Assembly (NCBI GenBank): GCA_938004315.1
Contig: CALKWG010000158.1
Span: 1-38,682, forward strand
Reading direction: 5' to 3'
Length of the DNA: 38,682 bases
Origin: an uncultured Spirochaetaceae bacterium
GTDB lineage: Bacteria; Spirochaetota; Spirochaetia; Treponematales; UBA12059
Part shown: positions 32,067-38,682 of the stretch, one piece after another
How the letters are laid out: each line of letters begins with the position of its first letter
How positions within the stretch are numbered: position 1 is the stretch's first letter
The notes under the pieces: model-generated
Databases searched by the model: none
Told to the model about the DNA's origin: nothing
The model's input: only the letters and a program-made list of their open reading frames with translations
Translations under genes and position numbers: made by a program

Positions 32067-32107
32067 TTGACAGAGTAAAATATATCGAATTATAGTGCCA
32101 ATGTAAA
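32067..32107. promoter_or_regulatory. Overlapping divergent promoters of the two flavin-type lipoproteins
   Basis: Forward: -35 TTGACA (32067-32072), 18-base spacer, -10 TATAGT (32091-32096). Reverse: -35 TTTACA (32102-32107), 17-base spacer, -10 TATATT (32079-32084). Both are near consensus and almost fully superimposed, so polymerase cannot occupy both at once. Starts are expected near 32103 (forward) and 32072 (reverse). Confidence 0.7.
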
Positions 32108-32129
32108 TATAAGCTGTAAGGGGGAACGG

Positions 32130-33638
32130 ATGAAAGTTTCAAAGCTCGCTTTGGTCGCGACGGCTGTCATAGCCGCTTTCGCGTTCGCGTCCTGCGCGCT
32201 CTTGGGTTTCGGCTCCAAGGCGGATGCCGGTAAGGGCCGGGTCATCGTGGTCGGCTCGGGCCTCGCGGGGCATGCGGCGGTCTACGGCGCCCTAGAGCGC
32301 GGCGCCGAGGTGCTATGGATAGAGAAGAACAAGGATCTGGGCGGTAGCGCCGCCATCGCCACCGGCACTTTCAGCGCCGCCGGAACCCGGACGCAGAAGG
32401 CTAAGGGCATAGAGGATTCGGTCGAGCTCTTCGCCGCCGACTTAAACCGCATCGGCAAGGGCAAGGCCGACCAGGAGCTCCTCATGCTGTACGCGACTAA
32501 GGCGGCCGAGGTCTGGGAGTGGTTCGTCGACAACGGGCTCGAGGTCAGCGCCCAGAGCCCCTTCATCGACCCGGTGCATAGCCCCTATTCGGTGCCGCGT
32601 ACGAATACGCCGGCTAAGAACTCGGCTCTCGAGTACTGCAAGGTGCTGCAAAACGCCATGAAGCCCTTCGAGTCGCGGCTCACGGTGATGAAGTCTACCG
32701 AAGTCACCAAGCTCATCAAGGAAAGAGGCGCCGTCGTGGGCGTCCGCGCCCGCGACCTGGGCGGCGAGAAGGACTACTTCGCCGCCTCCGTAATCCTGGC
32801 GACCGGCGGCTTCGGCTCCAACTTCGAACTCATCGCCCGGCGCATGCCCAAGTACGCCGAGCTACGCTCCGTTACGCCGCCCTTCGCCCTCGGTACAGGC
32901 ATCCTCATGGCGGAGGAGGCGGGCGCGGCCCTCGTCCACATGGATTATCTCGTAGGCTACTTCGGGGCCATCGCCGAAGAGGGTAAGAAAGCCTCCGGCT
33001 TCGGCTCCCTTACCTCGGGCTTCGCCGAGCGCTGGAAGGGCGACGTTTGGTTGACCCTGGAGGGTAGGCGTTACATCGACGAGGACGACGACGACGAGGA
33101 TCCGCGCGAGACCGCCATCGACGCCATTCCCGATCAGACGACGATCATCGTCTTCGACCAAGCGTCCGTCGATCGCAACGGCGGCATGGCGAGGCTGCCG
33201 GTTAGGAACTTCGACCAGTGGTTGGCCAAAGGTTACGGCGTAAAGAAGGCCGATTCGATCGAGGAGCTAGCCCGCGCCTTCGGCCTCCCCGTCGATGAGA
33301 CGCTGAAGACCATAGCGCAGGTCAACGCCGACGCCGCCGCGGGAAGCGATCCGCAGTTCGGTAAGAAGGAGAACTATCCCGTGGCGACGCCTCCGTTCTA
33401 CGGCATCAAGGCCTACGGGACCATCTTCATGACCCAGGGCGGCGTGAAGACCGATACCCAGCTCAGGGTCATCTCGACCAAGGGCGAGCCCATCCCCGGC
33501 CTTTACGCCGCGGGCGAGGTCCAAGGGACCGCGCAGTGGGGCGGCTACGGCTATGCGGGCGGCTCGGGCAATACGCCGCCCCTCGTGTTCGGCTTCGACG
33601 CCGGGCGAAACGCGGCAACGCTGGCATTAGGTAAATAA
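32130..33638 (+). CDS. Fumarate-reductase-like FAD-dependent oxidoreductase lipoprotein
   Basis: Exported flavoprotein of the fumarate reductase/urocanate reductase/KstD superfamily. Signal with lipobox FASC (Cys22), then the dinucleotide-binding site VIVVGSGLAGHAA (GSGLAG, 42-47), ATGGFGSN, and the C-terminal FAD contact LYAAGEVQG. Where fumarate reductases carry HGANRLGGN-type residues, this protein has a Gly/Trp-rich sequence (AQWGGYGYAGGSGN), so fumarate is probably not the substrate. An Asp/Glu run (EDDDDDEDPRE) lies in a mid-protein loop. AAGGGGG precedes the ATG. It faces the PNPOx-like lipoprotein gene and is followed by a TetR gene, a likely regulator. Electron donor unknown; no FMN-binding or ApbE gene is in view. 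Confidence 0.85.
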   Translation: MKVSKLALVATAVIAAFAFASCALLGFGSKADAGKGRVIVVGSGLAGHAAVYGALERGAEVLWIEKNKDLGGSAAIATGTFSAAGTRTQKAKGIEDSVELFAADLNRIGKGKADQELLMLYATKAAEVWEWFVDNGLEVSAQSPFIDPVHSPYSVPRTNTPAKNSALEYCKVLQNAMKPFESRLTVMKSTEVTKLIKERGAVVGVRARDLGGEKDYFAASVILATGGFGSNFELIARRMPKYAELRSVTPPFALGTGILMAEEAGAALVHMDYLVGYFGAIAEEGKKASGFGSLTSGFAERWKGDVWLTLEGRRYIDEDDDDEDPRETAIDAIPDQTTIIVFDQASVDRNGGMARLPVRNFDQWLAKGYGVKKADSIEELARAFGLPVDETLKTIAQVNADAAAGSDPQFGKKENYPVATPPFYGIKAYGTIFMTQGGVKTDTQLRVISTKGEPIPGLYAAGEVQGTAQWGGYGYAGGSGNTPPLVFGFDAGRNAATLALGK

Positions 33639-33649
33639 ATACTTAATAT

Positions 33650-33680
33650 TACCGGCCGCTCCGTCGCGGGGCGGCCGGTA
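33650..33680 (+). terminator. Hairpin after the FAD lipoprotein gene
   Basis: Ten-base arms TACCGGCCGC/GCGGCCGGTA (33650-33659, 33671-33680) with an 11-base loop just after the stop at 33638. No U run follows on the forward strand, so termination may be partial, letting tetR be read through. Confidence 0.5.
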
Positions 33681-33730
33681 GAAAAGGTATAGCGCGCTTC
33701 GCGTTCCAGGGTGTATAGTCTTGGGAAATC

Positions 33731-34315
33731 ATGGGACGCCGCAGAATAGTTAAAGATCCGACCGAGATCGTCCGCTCCGCCTATCGACTTATCGACGAAG
33801 ACGGATACGAAAATTTCTCCGCCAGGAAGCTCGCCCAGACCCTCGAAGTCTCGCACATGACCGTGTACAACTACCTCGGTCGGCAGGAGCTCCTCGACCA
33901 AGTGGTCATGATGGCCTTCGGCCAGATCAACGACGGCCTCGAGGACGACGTAGCGCGCTGCAAGGAGGATGCCGAGCACCCCTGCCGCATTTTCCTCGCC
34001 GCGGCCGAGCGCCTATTCAACTTCGCCAAGGCCCACCCGAACCTCTATCGATTCTTGTTCCAAAGCGGCTTCGGGGCGACCACCAAGAATCCCAAGGTAC
34101 GCGCCCTCTATTCGAGCGGCGTCGAGCTCATACGCGCCGCGGTGCCGTCGGAGCGCTTCGAGGAGCTGCGCCATGACGCCTATCTCTTCTTGGTGCTCCT
34201 CAACGGGCTCATCCTCGGCTTCCTCGCCGGCAGGTACGGTAACGACGAGGAACGGCTACGCTCCAGCATCGCCCGCGGCTTCGAGCGGCTCCTGGGACCG
34301 GCCTACGGCTGCTAG
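33731..34315 (+). CDS. TetR-family transcriptional regulator
   Basis: Dimeric one-component repressor. Residues 1-50 are the TetR DNA-binding domain: IVRSAYRLIDEDGYENFSARKLAQTLEVSHMTVYNYLGRQELLDQVV. The rest (144 residues) is an all-helical ligand domain containing FLFQSGFG and GLILGFLAGRYG. It follows the FAD lipoprotein gene, so the divergent flavin lipoproteins are the best regulatory target, which is inference. I could not find a convincing palindromic operator at 32067-32107. TATAGT (33714-33719) lies eleven bases before the ATG with no ribosome site and no good -35, giving a near-leaderless mRNA if used. Confidence 0.88.
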   Translation: MGRRRIVKDPTEIVRSAYRLIDEDGYENFSARKLAQTLEVSHMTVYNYLGRQELLDQVVMMAFGQINDGLEDDVARCKEDAEHPCRIFLAAAERLFNFAKAHPNLYRFLFQSGFGATTKNPKVRALYSSGVELIRAAVPSERFEELRHDAYLFLVLLNGLILGFLAGRYGNDEERLRSSIARGFERLLGPAYGC

Positions 34316-35181
34316 CCTAGGCCGAGCGCGGCGTCGATGAGCCGCCGCGACAGGCTACCGACGCGGGGGATAGGCGGTAGGGCCTCGGGTCCGAACCAGC
34401 CGGCCTCGGCGATCTCCACCCCGTCCGGGGCGAGCTCTCCGGACGCCCAGCGCGCCTCGAAGCCCAGCATCAGCTGGTCGGGGAAGGGCCAGGGCTGAGA
34501 GCCTAGGTAGCCGAGGGCCTCGACCTCGATGCCCACTTCTTCTTTGACCTCCCGCCTGACGCAGTCCTCGAAGGTCTCGCCCGGCTCGACGAAGCCGGCT
34601 ATCAGGCTCCAAAATCCCGAGGCGTTCTGGGCGTTCCGCGCTAGGAGGAGCTTGCCGTCCTTCTTGACGACCGCCAAAATGGCCGGCGAGATACGCGGGA
34701 ACGAGACGGCCCCGCAGGCCGGGCAGCGGCGGCCAGCCTCGGCCCCGAGCTCCGCGTTTGGCCCGCCGCAGCGGCCGCAGTAGCGGGAGCTAGCCCGCCA
34801 GTTAGCGTAGGCCATGGCGCGGGCGGCCGGCGCCCAGCCTCGCTCCGGCATGTTCTGCACCGCGTTCCGTAGCGGCCGCCATTCCCAGCCCGCCGGCGGC
34901 TCGGCGTCCTTCGCGAAGGATAGGACGAGGCCCCCCTCGGCGGCGCCGCCCATGGCGCCCGTCGATACGGGCAGCATAAAGCGGTCGGATACGCCGGCGA
35001 TGGCGGCAGGCGTTGCGTCCGCCGGCGCTCCGCCCGCCGGTGTAGCGCCAGCGGCGTCGAAGGCACCTGCGGACGAAAGCCCGCGCCAGGGTCCATCCCC
35101 GGCCGCCTCGGCCAGGGCCGCCAGCTCGGCTCCCGCGGGTACGAGTATATCCGCCCCGCGCACGGCGTAGACGGGGCTCAC
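34312..35181 (-). CDS. nudC: NADH pyrophosphatase / NAD-decapping Nudix hydrolase
   Basis: Hydrolyses NAD(H) to NMN(H) and AMP and removes NAD caps from RNA. Features in order: an N-terminal divergent domain with a Pro/Ala-rich stretch, a four-Cys zinc ribbon (CGRCG and CPACG), the Nudix box GFVEPGETFEDCVRREVKEEVGIEV with the REVKEEVG core, and the NudC-specific SQPWPFPDQLMLGF. At 289 residues it is somewhat long but typical. The GTG start overlaps the stop of the 101-residue gene upstream (GTGA, 35178-35181), so both are translated from one mRNA. Confidence 0.93.
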   Translation of the reverse strand: MSPVYAVRGADILVPAGAELAALAEAAGDGPWRGLSSAGAFDAAGATPAGGAPADATPAAIAGVSDRFMLPVSTGAMGGAAEGGLVLSFAKDAEPPAGWEWRPLRNAVQNMPERGWAPAARAMAYANWRASSRYCGRCGGPNAELGAEAGRRCPACGAVSFPRISPAILAVVKKDGKLLLARNAQNASGFWSLIAGFVEPGETFEDCVRREVKEEVGIEVEALGYLGSQPWPFPDQLMLGFEARWASGELAPDGVEIAEAGWFGPEALPPIPRVGSLSRRLIDAALGLG

Positions 35182-35483
35182 GACGAGCCGCCCTCCGCGT
35201 AAAAGCGCAGATGGGCGCGGCGTTTACCGGCGTGCTTGGCGCATACCTTTATGAGGCGATCGTATTCGGCCCTCTCGGCGGGGTCGAAGGCCGAGGCGTC
35301 CATGGCCTTGAGCTCGGCTAAGAGGGCGGGCGTCTGCAGGGCGTTGAACGAGGCGTCCTCCGCCTCGCCCACGTAGCGCAGGAAAGCGCCGTCCTTGGGG
35401 AAACGCTTAAAGGCGGCTACCAGCTCGAAGGGATGCTCCAGGGGCTCGCCCTCCGGATCCTCGACCGAAACGAATACGCTCAT
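35178..35483 (-). CDS. Small protein of unknown function upstream of nudC
   Basis: 101 residues, no signal peptide, no motif I recognise. It is acidic at the start (SVFVSVEDPEGEPLEHPFELVAAFKRFP) and basic at the end (KHAGKRRAHLRFYAEG), with a helical middle. GGAGG lies eight bases before the ATG. It is translationally coupled to nudC, which supports it being real. The promoter is at 35504-35532. Confidence 0.72.
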   Translation of the reverse strand: MSVFVSVEDPEGEPLEHPFELVAAFKRFPKDGAFLRYVGEAEDASFNALQTPALLAELKAMDASAFDPAERAEYDRLIKVCAKHAGKRRAHLRFYAEGGSS

Positions 35484-35503
35484 GGCGGATACCTCCGGCG
35501 GCT

Positions 35504-35532
35504 ACTATAGGCCCCGCCGGCTCGGGCGGTAA
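35504..35532 (-). promoter_or_regulatory. Promoter of the 101-residue gene and nudC
   Basis: Reverse strand: -35 TTACCG (35527-35532), 17-base spacer, -10 TATAGT (35504-35509). The leader should be about 13 bases, just enough for the GGAGG site. Confidence 0.5.
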
Positions 35533-35568
35533 AGGGGAGGAGAGTTCGGCTACATCGAAAATCGCCCC

Positions 35569-35603
35569 TGGCCTAGCTCGGTGAAACGACGTAGGATCTG
35601 GGC
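35569..35603 (+). promoter_or_regulatory. Weak promoter of the MBL-fold gene, leaderless type
   Basis: -35 TGGCCT (35569-35574), 17-base spacer, -10 TAGGAT (35592-35597), then six bases to the ATG at 35604. AGGA within the -10 could instead be a weak ribosome site, so the call is tentative. Confidence 0.35.
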
Positions 35604-36365
35604 ATGAGCGAGATGATGAACTCCGGGCGCTTCGGGGCGACCGCGGCCCTAGCGCTTCGCTACCGAGACGGCGACGGCGAGCGGACCGTATGGCCGGCCT
35701 TGATAGGCGGTGAGCTCCTCGTAGATTGCGGCTATCCTGGGCAGCTCGACGCGCTCGGGCGCGCCGCCGCCGCGGCGGGCGCTCCGCTATCGGGGCTCAG
35801 GGCCGCCGTCCTTACCCACCATGATTACGACCACGTCGGCGCCTTGGCGGCTCTCAGGCGGGCGTATCCGTCCGTCCGCGTCTATGCCTCCGAGGACGAC
35901 GCGGCCCGCGTCGAGGGGCGGGCCAAGTCTCGCCGGCTCGAGCAGGCCGAGGCGCTGGAGCCGAACCTCCCGCCGGAGATGAAGGCTTGGTCTCGCGGCT
36001 TCATGGCGCGCCTGGCGGCCGTGGAGCCGGCCCGGGTCGACGAGCCCCTCGTCGACGGGCTACGCCTCGGGCCGGCAGGCGCTCGAGCCCTCGCTACCCC
36101 CGGCCACATGCCCGGGCATTTTTCGGTCTATGTCGAGGACGACGGGCTCCTGATCGCCGGAGACGCCTTGGTCGTCGAAGAAGGACTCCTCGCCCTGGCC
36201 AACCCGCGCTTCACCCTGGATATGCCGCGCGCCCTCGAGTCGACTAGTCGCATAGCCGCCCTGCGGCCCAAGGCCGCGCTCTGCTATCACGGCGGCTTGT
36301 GGGTCGGCGACGTCGCCGACGCGCTCGGGACGCTCCTACGACGGGCAGGCGAGGCGGCATCCTGA
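35604..36365 (+). CDS. MBL-fold metallohydrolase
   Basis: Binuclear-zinc hydrolase of the glyoxalase II/beta-lactamase fold. Metal ligands: THHDYDHVG (H-x-H-x-D-H type), GHMPGHFSVY, IAGDALV (bridging Asp) and CYHGG near the C-terminus. At 253 residues without a signal it is a soluble cytoplasmic enzyme. The N-terminal ALRYRDGDGERTVWPALIGGELLVDCGYPG is typical of the family. Thioester or lactone hydrolysis is possible but the substrate is unknown. It is followed by the MFS gene, whose frame begins near its stop, so the two may be cotranscribed. Confidence 0.88.
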   Translation: MSEMMNSGRFGATAALALRYRDGDGERTVWPALIGGELLVDCGYPGQLDALGRAAAAAGAPLSGLRAAVLTHHDYDHVGALAALRRAYPSVRVYASEDDAARVEGRAKSRRLEQAEALEPNLPPEMKAWSRGFMARLAAVEPARVDEPLVDGLRLGPAGARALATPGHMPGHFSVYVEDDGLLIAGDALVVEEGLLALANPRFTLDMPRALESTSRIAALRPKAALCYHGGLWVGDVADALGTLLRRAGEAAS

Positions 36366-36442
36366 GCGCCGGAAAGGAGCCCCGCCGCGTCGCCGGCGAT
36401 AGACTCGGCGGAGCTCGGCCCGACGGCCGCCGCGGCGCGTTC

Positions 36443-37714
36443 ATGGGCTTAGCCCTGACCCAGGCCGCCTCGACCGTCGGCTCGATGATGACCGGCGTCG
36501 CCGTCGGGTTCGCGGTCTATCGAGAGACCGGGAGCGCGGGTCCCCTCCTGCTCTACGCCCTCTGCCTAGAGCTACCGGCCATGGCCTTCGGCGCGATGGC
36601 CGGCGCCTTGGTCGACCGTGGAAACCCGCGGCGCATCGCGATCCTCGCCGACGCGGGGCAGGCCGTCGCGAGCGCGGCGCTGGCCGCGGCCTTCCTCTCG
36701 GGGGCCTTCAGAATCTGGATGCTCTACGCTATCGCCCTGGCGCAAGGCGCGTGCGCCGCCATGCAAGCTCCGGCCAGGGACCTGTTCGTCTCCCGGCTCG
36801 TGCGGGACGAGGGGCGCGACCGCGCCAACGCCCTCTTGGCGGCGGCCCACCCGCTCGCCGGCATGCTCGCCCCGGCCTTGGCCGGGATCCTCTATCCGTC
36901 GATCGGGCTCGGCGGCGTCGTCATCGTCGATATAGCCAGCTTCGCGGCCGCGGCCTTCGGGATGGCGGCGGCGCGTGAGCCGCCGACGCGCGAAACGGCA
37001 GATCCGGGGCGCGTTCAACGGCAGCCGTCCGCGGCGCCCAGGCGGCCGCCGAGCCTCGTCGCCTCACTTGCGGAGCTAGGTCGTTATCTCCGCGGCCACG
37101 GACGTCCTCTGGGGGCTTTGTTAATCTGGTCGGCCGGGCTTAACTTCCTCTTAAACGGCCCCCTGGAGCTCGCCCTGCCCTATGCCTTCGAGCGGGGAGG
37201 GGGCGCGGCGGCGGCCGGGCTCGCCTTGGCGCTCCAAGGGGCGGGCGGCGTCGTCGGCTCCGCGGCTTTGACGCTCAGGAACCGCTCGCGTTCGCGCATC
37301 GGCTCGCTGCGCCTGGGCATGGCCGCAGCCGGTCTTTTTAAGGTCGCCGCAGCCTTCGCCCGGAGCGCCCTCGGCGTCGGGCTGGCGCTCGGCGCGGCCG
37401 TCGCCTGCCTGCAGCTCTGGTCGCGCTTTACGTCGATTTATCAGGCCGCCGCGCCCGAAGGCATGGGCGGCCGTATCCTAGCCTTAGCCGGGCAGCTTGG
37501 ATTCCTCGGTTCGACCGCGTCCTTCGCGCTCTGCGCCCGGCTCGCCGATCGCTATGCGGCGGCTATGGCTCCCGGGGAACCCTGGATCCTCGGCTTCGCC
37601 TTCGGTACGGGGCCCGGAGCGGGCATGGCCGCCCTCTTGGCCGTCGCCGGCCTATCCGTCGCGGCGAGCTCTTGGCTTATCGGCTTGGTTCCGGGCTTGC
37701 GACAGTACCGCTAA
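36443..37714 (+). CDS. MFS transporter (efflux type)
   Basis: Major facilitator superfamily exporter with twelve predicted helices. Helices 1-6 include GSMMTGVAVGFAVYRETGSAGPLL and AMAGALVDRGNPRRI (motif A loop), then a central cytoplasmic Pro/Arg-rich loop (REPPTRETADPGRVQRQPSAAPRRPP), then the second half. This matches the enterobactin-exporter/arabinose-efflux-like branch. The frame is open back to a GTG at 36299, inside the MBL gene. I choose ATG 36443 because no good start with a ribosome site exists earlier, but it begins right at helix 1, so the true N-terminus may be a few residues longer. A GGAAAGGAG at 36371-36379 has no start codon after it in this frame. Substrate unknown. Confidence 0.8.
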   Translation: MGLALTQAASTVGSMMTGVAVGFAVYRETGSAGPLLLYALCLELPAMAFGAMAGALVDRGNPRRIAILADAGQAVASAALAAAFLSGAFRIWMLYAIALAQGACAAMQAPARDLFVSRLVRDEGRDRANALLAAAHPLAGMLAPALAGILYPSIGLGGVVIVDIASFAAAAFGMAAAREPPTRETADPGRVQRQPSAAPRRPPSLVASLAELGRYLRGHGRPLGALLIWSAGLNFLLNGPLELALPYAFERGGGAAAAGLALALQGAGGVVGSAALTLRNRSRSRIGSLRLGMAAAGLFKVAAAFARSALGVGLALGAAVACLQLWSRFTSIYQAAAPEGMGGRILALAGQLGFLGSTASFALCARLADRYAAAMAPGEPWILGFAFGTGPGAGMAALLAVAGLSVAASSWLIGLVPGLRQYR

Positions 37715-37720
37715 GAAGGA

Positions 37721-37758
37721 TTGACATACACATTATCAAAAGGTATACTGATACCACA
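37721..37758 (+). promoter_or_regulatory. Strong promoter with overlapping dyad, rrf2 autoregulation candidate
   Basis: -35 TTGACA (37721-37726), 17-base spacer, -10 TATACT (37744-37749). GGTAT/ATACC (37742-37746, 37751-37755) forms a dyad over the -10, and TATCA/TGATA (37734-37738, 37749-37753) a second, wider one. The ATG (37759) lies nine bases after the -10, so the leader is about three bases. Confidence 0.65.
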
Positions 37759-38199
37759 ATGCCGTTGAATTCGATCGTTCATCTATCCGACGCCGCGCTC
37801 ATAGCCGTGCACGCCCTGGCCGGCCTTGCCGCCAAGCCGGGCGTACTCGTGCAGGGCCGCGACCTGGCGGCGGCCATCGGCGCCAGCGAGAACCACCTGG
37901 CCAAGGTGATGCAGCGCCTCGTGAAGACCGGACTCGCCAGGTCGGTGAAGGGGCCCTCGGGCGGCTTCGCCCTGTCGCGCGACGCGTCGGCGATCAGCTT
38001 CAAGGACGCCATCGAGGCGGTGGACGGGCCGTTGAGCGGCGACTTCTGCCCCTTCAGCGCGGCGCATTGTAATCCGTCGAACTGCATCTTCGGCCGGGAG
38101 CTGTCGAGCCACGCGAACGAGCTGGTCGAGTATCTCGGCAAGCGGACCATAGCCGATATCGGGGCGGACGGGAACCTGAGTCCGGCTCGGGCCGGTTAA
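37759..38199 (+). CDS. Rrf2-family (Fe-S sensing) transcriptional regulator
   Basis: Winged-helix repressor that may bind an iron-sulfur cluster. From ATG 37759 (146 residues): helix-turn-helix region LAAAIGASENHLAKVMQRLVKTGLARSVKGPSGGF, followed by the cluster loop with Cys97, Cys104 and Cys109 (FCPFSAAHCNPSNC), the three-Cys layout of IscR/NsrR-type sensors. The wing ends RKRTIADI-like (GKRTIADIG). An in-frame ATG at 37672 inside the MFS gene is earlier but lacks conserved sequence, so I use 37759. Its promoter carries a dyad over the -10, suggesting self-repression, and the next gene encodes a ferredoxin, a plausible target. Confidence 0.9.
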   Translation: MPLNSIVHLSDAALIAVHALAGLAAKPGVLVQGRDLAAAIGASENHLAKVMQRLVKTGLARSVKGPSGGFALSRDASAISFKDAIEAVDGPLSGDFCPFSAAHCNPSNCIFGRELSSHANELVEYLGKRTIADIGADGNLSPARAG

Positions 38200-38215
38200 G
38201 CCGGCTCGGGCATGG

Positions 38216-38293
38216 AGGGCGCGCGGGCTCGACCGCCCTTCGCTGAAAAAGGTAAACGAGTACGTGAATACGTATAAAGGCGTATATAAGGAG
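38216..38293 (+). promoter_or_regulatory. Region between rrf2 and the ferredoxin gene: palindromes and ribosome site
   Basis: A six-base hairpin AGGGCG/CGCCCT (38216-38221, 38234-38239) could attenuate read-through. Then TACGT/ACGTA (38261-38265, 38270-38274), the palindrome ATACGTAT (38268-38275) and two CGTATA copies precede AAGGAG (38288-38293). An 11-base direct repeat CCGGCTCGGGC (38182-38192, 38201-38211) overlaps the rrf2 end. No clear -35 is seen. Confidence 0.4.
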
Positions 38294-38299
38294 TCGAAC

Positions 38300-38682
38300 A
38301 TGAAGCGGACGGTAATAGAAATCGACGAGGAACTCTGCGACGGCTGCGGCCTCTGCGCCGGCGGCTGCCATGAGTCGGCCATACAGATCATCGACGGCAA
38401 GGCCCGCCTCGTAGGCGACAGCCTCTGCGACGGCTTGGGCGCCTGCGTAGGCGAGTGCCCCCGCGGCGCGATAAACGTCATAGAGCGCGAAGCCGAAGCC
38501 TACGACGAGCGCGAGGTCATCGATCGCATCGCCCCCAAAGGCCAAGCGACGCTCGCCGCTCACCTCAAGCACCTGAGGGATCATGGCCAGGATACATGGC
38601 TGGCCCAAGGCATAGCCGCGCTCAAAGAGAAGGGCATCGTCATTCCCGGCTTCGAGTCCGCCAGGCCGGCCGCGGCCGCCCA
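38300..38682 (+). CDS. Two-cluster 4Fe-4S ferredoxin-like protein (3' end cut by window)
   Basis: Electron-carrying iron-sulfur protein. Residues 1-127 are visible with no stop. First cluster motif CDGCGLCAGGC (Cys13, 16, 19, 23) is complete. The second, CDGLGACVGECP, has Cys43, Cys49 and Cys53 with Leu46 in the place of the second Cys. This pattern, with GKARLV before it and a long C-terminal extension, is typical of the ferredoxin-domain proteins found near redox regulators, and the second site may hold a 3Fe-4S or other cluster. AAGGAG lies seven bases before the ATG. It follows the Rrf2 gene by 100 bases and is the obvious partner or target. Confidence 0.88.
   Translation, partial: MKRTVIEIDEELCDGCGLCAGGCHESAIQIIDGKARLVGDSLCDGLGACVGECPRGAINVIEREAEAYDEREVIDRIAPKGQATLAAHLKHLRDHGQDTWLAQGIAALKEKGIVIPGFESARPAAAA

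Noticed and set aside
38054..38608. Reverse frame opposite rrf2 and the ferredoxin gene
   Set aside because: Antisense shadow; both sense genes have strong motifs.

Overview
The window is a gene-dense, GC-rich bacterial chromosome segment holding 33 protein genes and no rRNA, tRNA, CRISPR array, insertion sequence or prophage gene that I can recognise. No gap reaches 300 bases: the largest are 3595-3813 (divergent promoters of tlpA and clpP) and 25684-25881 (a cluster of AT-rich palindromes). The organism is probably a high-GC member of the Spirochaetota. That is an inference from the mix of many lipoproteins with loose lipoboxes, an XPB-type helicase with its partner, a lipoprotein M16 protease and a small Cys-rich conserved protein; no marker gene proves it. 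Both ends cut genes: the lytic transglycosylase frame is already open at base 3, and a ferredoxin-like gene runs off the right end.

Layout. 1-3594: lytic transglycosylase (partial), then the converging envelope redox pair tlpA-ccdA. 3814-6578: clpP and purC (start and stop overlapping), then an exported DNase I-fold lipoprotein whose ribosome site lies in a perfect hairpin. 6640-11142: a tight three-gene operon of XPB-like helicase, a helicase-associated partner and a NYN/LOTUS (LabA-like) nuclease. 11168-15456: a secreted repeat protein and an alpha-amylase-like barrel protein, reverse strand. 15545-18884: a reverse four-gene operon (small Cys protein, HD protein, M20 amidohydrolase, sulfite-oxidase-fold lipoprotein). 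19001-22758: DUF554 membrane protein, a condensation-fold acyltransferase with its zinc-ribbon membrane partner, and a response regulator with a PAS domain. 22801-31369: reverse-strand M16 protease lipoprotein, YgiQ-type radical SAM protein, an ABC exporter pair and a beta-lactamase-fold hydrolase. 31525-34315: two divergent flavin-type lipoproteins and a TetR regulator. 34312-38682: nudC with a small upstream gene, an MBL-fold hydrolase with an MFS transporter, and an Rrf2 regulator followed by a ferredoxin-like protein.

How the genes work together. Three groups look functional: the helicase/partner/nuclease operon (nucleic-acid processing or repair), the exported redox proteins (TlpA-CcdA, the molybdoenzyme-fold lipoprotein, the FAD and FMN-type lipoproteins) and the Rrf2-ferredoxin pair (iron-sulfur or redox sensing). 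Two promoter styles recur. Some genes have a Shine-Dalgarno site (clpP, tlpA, M16, ABC, response regulator, FAD lipoprotein, ferredoxin). Others (XPB, the amylase-like gene, ygiQ, MBL, rrf2 and probably tetR) place a -10 box only 6-11 bases before the start codon, so their mRNAs should be leaderless or nearly so. The strongest candidates for something undescribed are the helicase-partner-nuclease operon, the palindrome cluster at 25703-25828, the two overlapping divergent promoters, and this leaderless promoter class. All functional statements come from reading sequence motifs; no database search was run.
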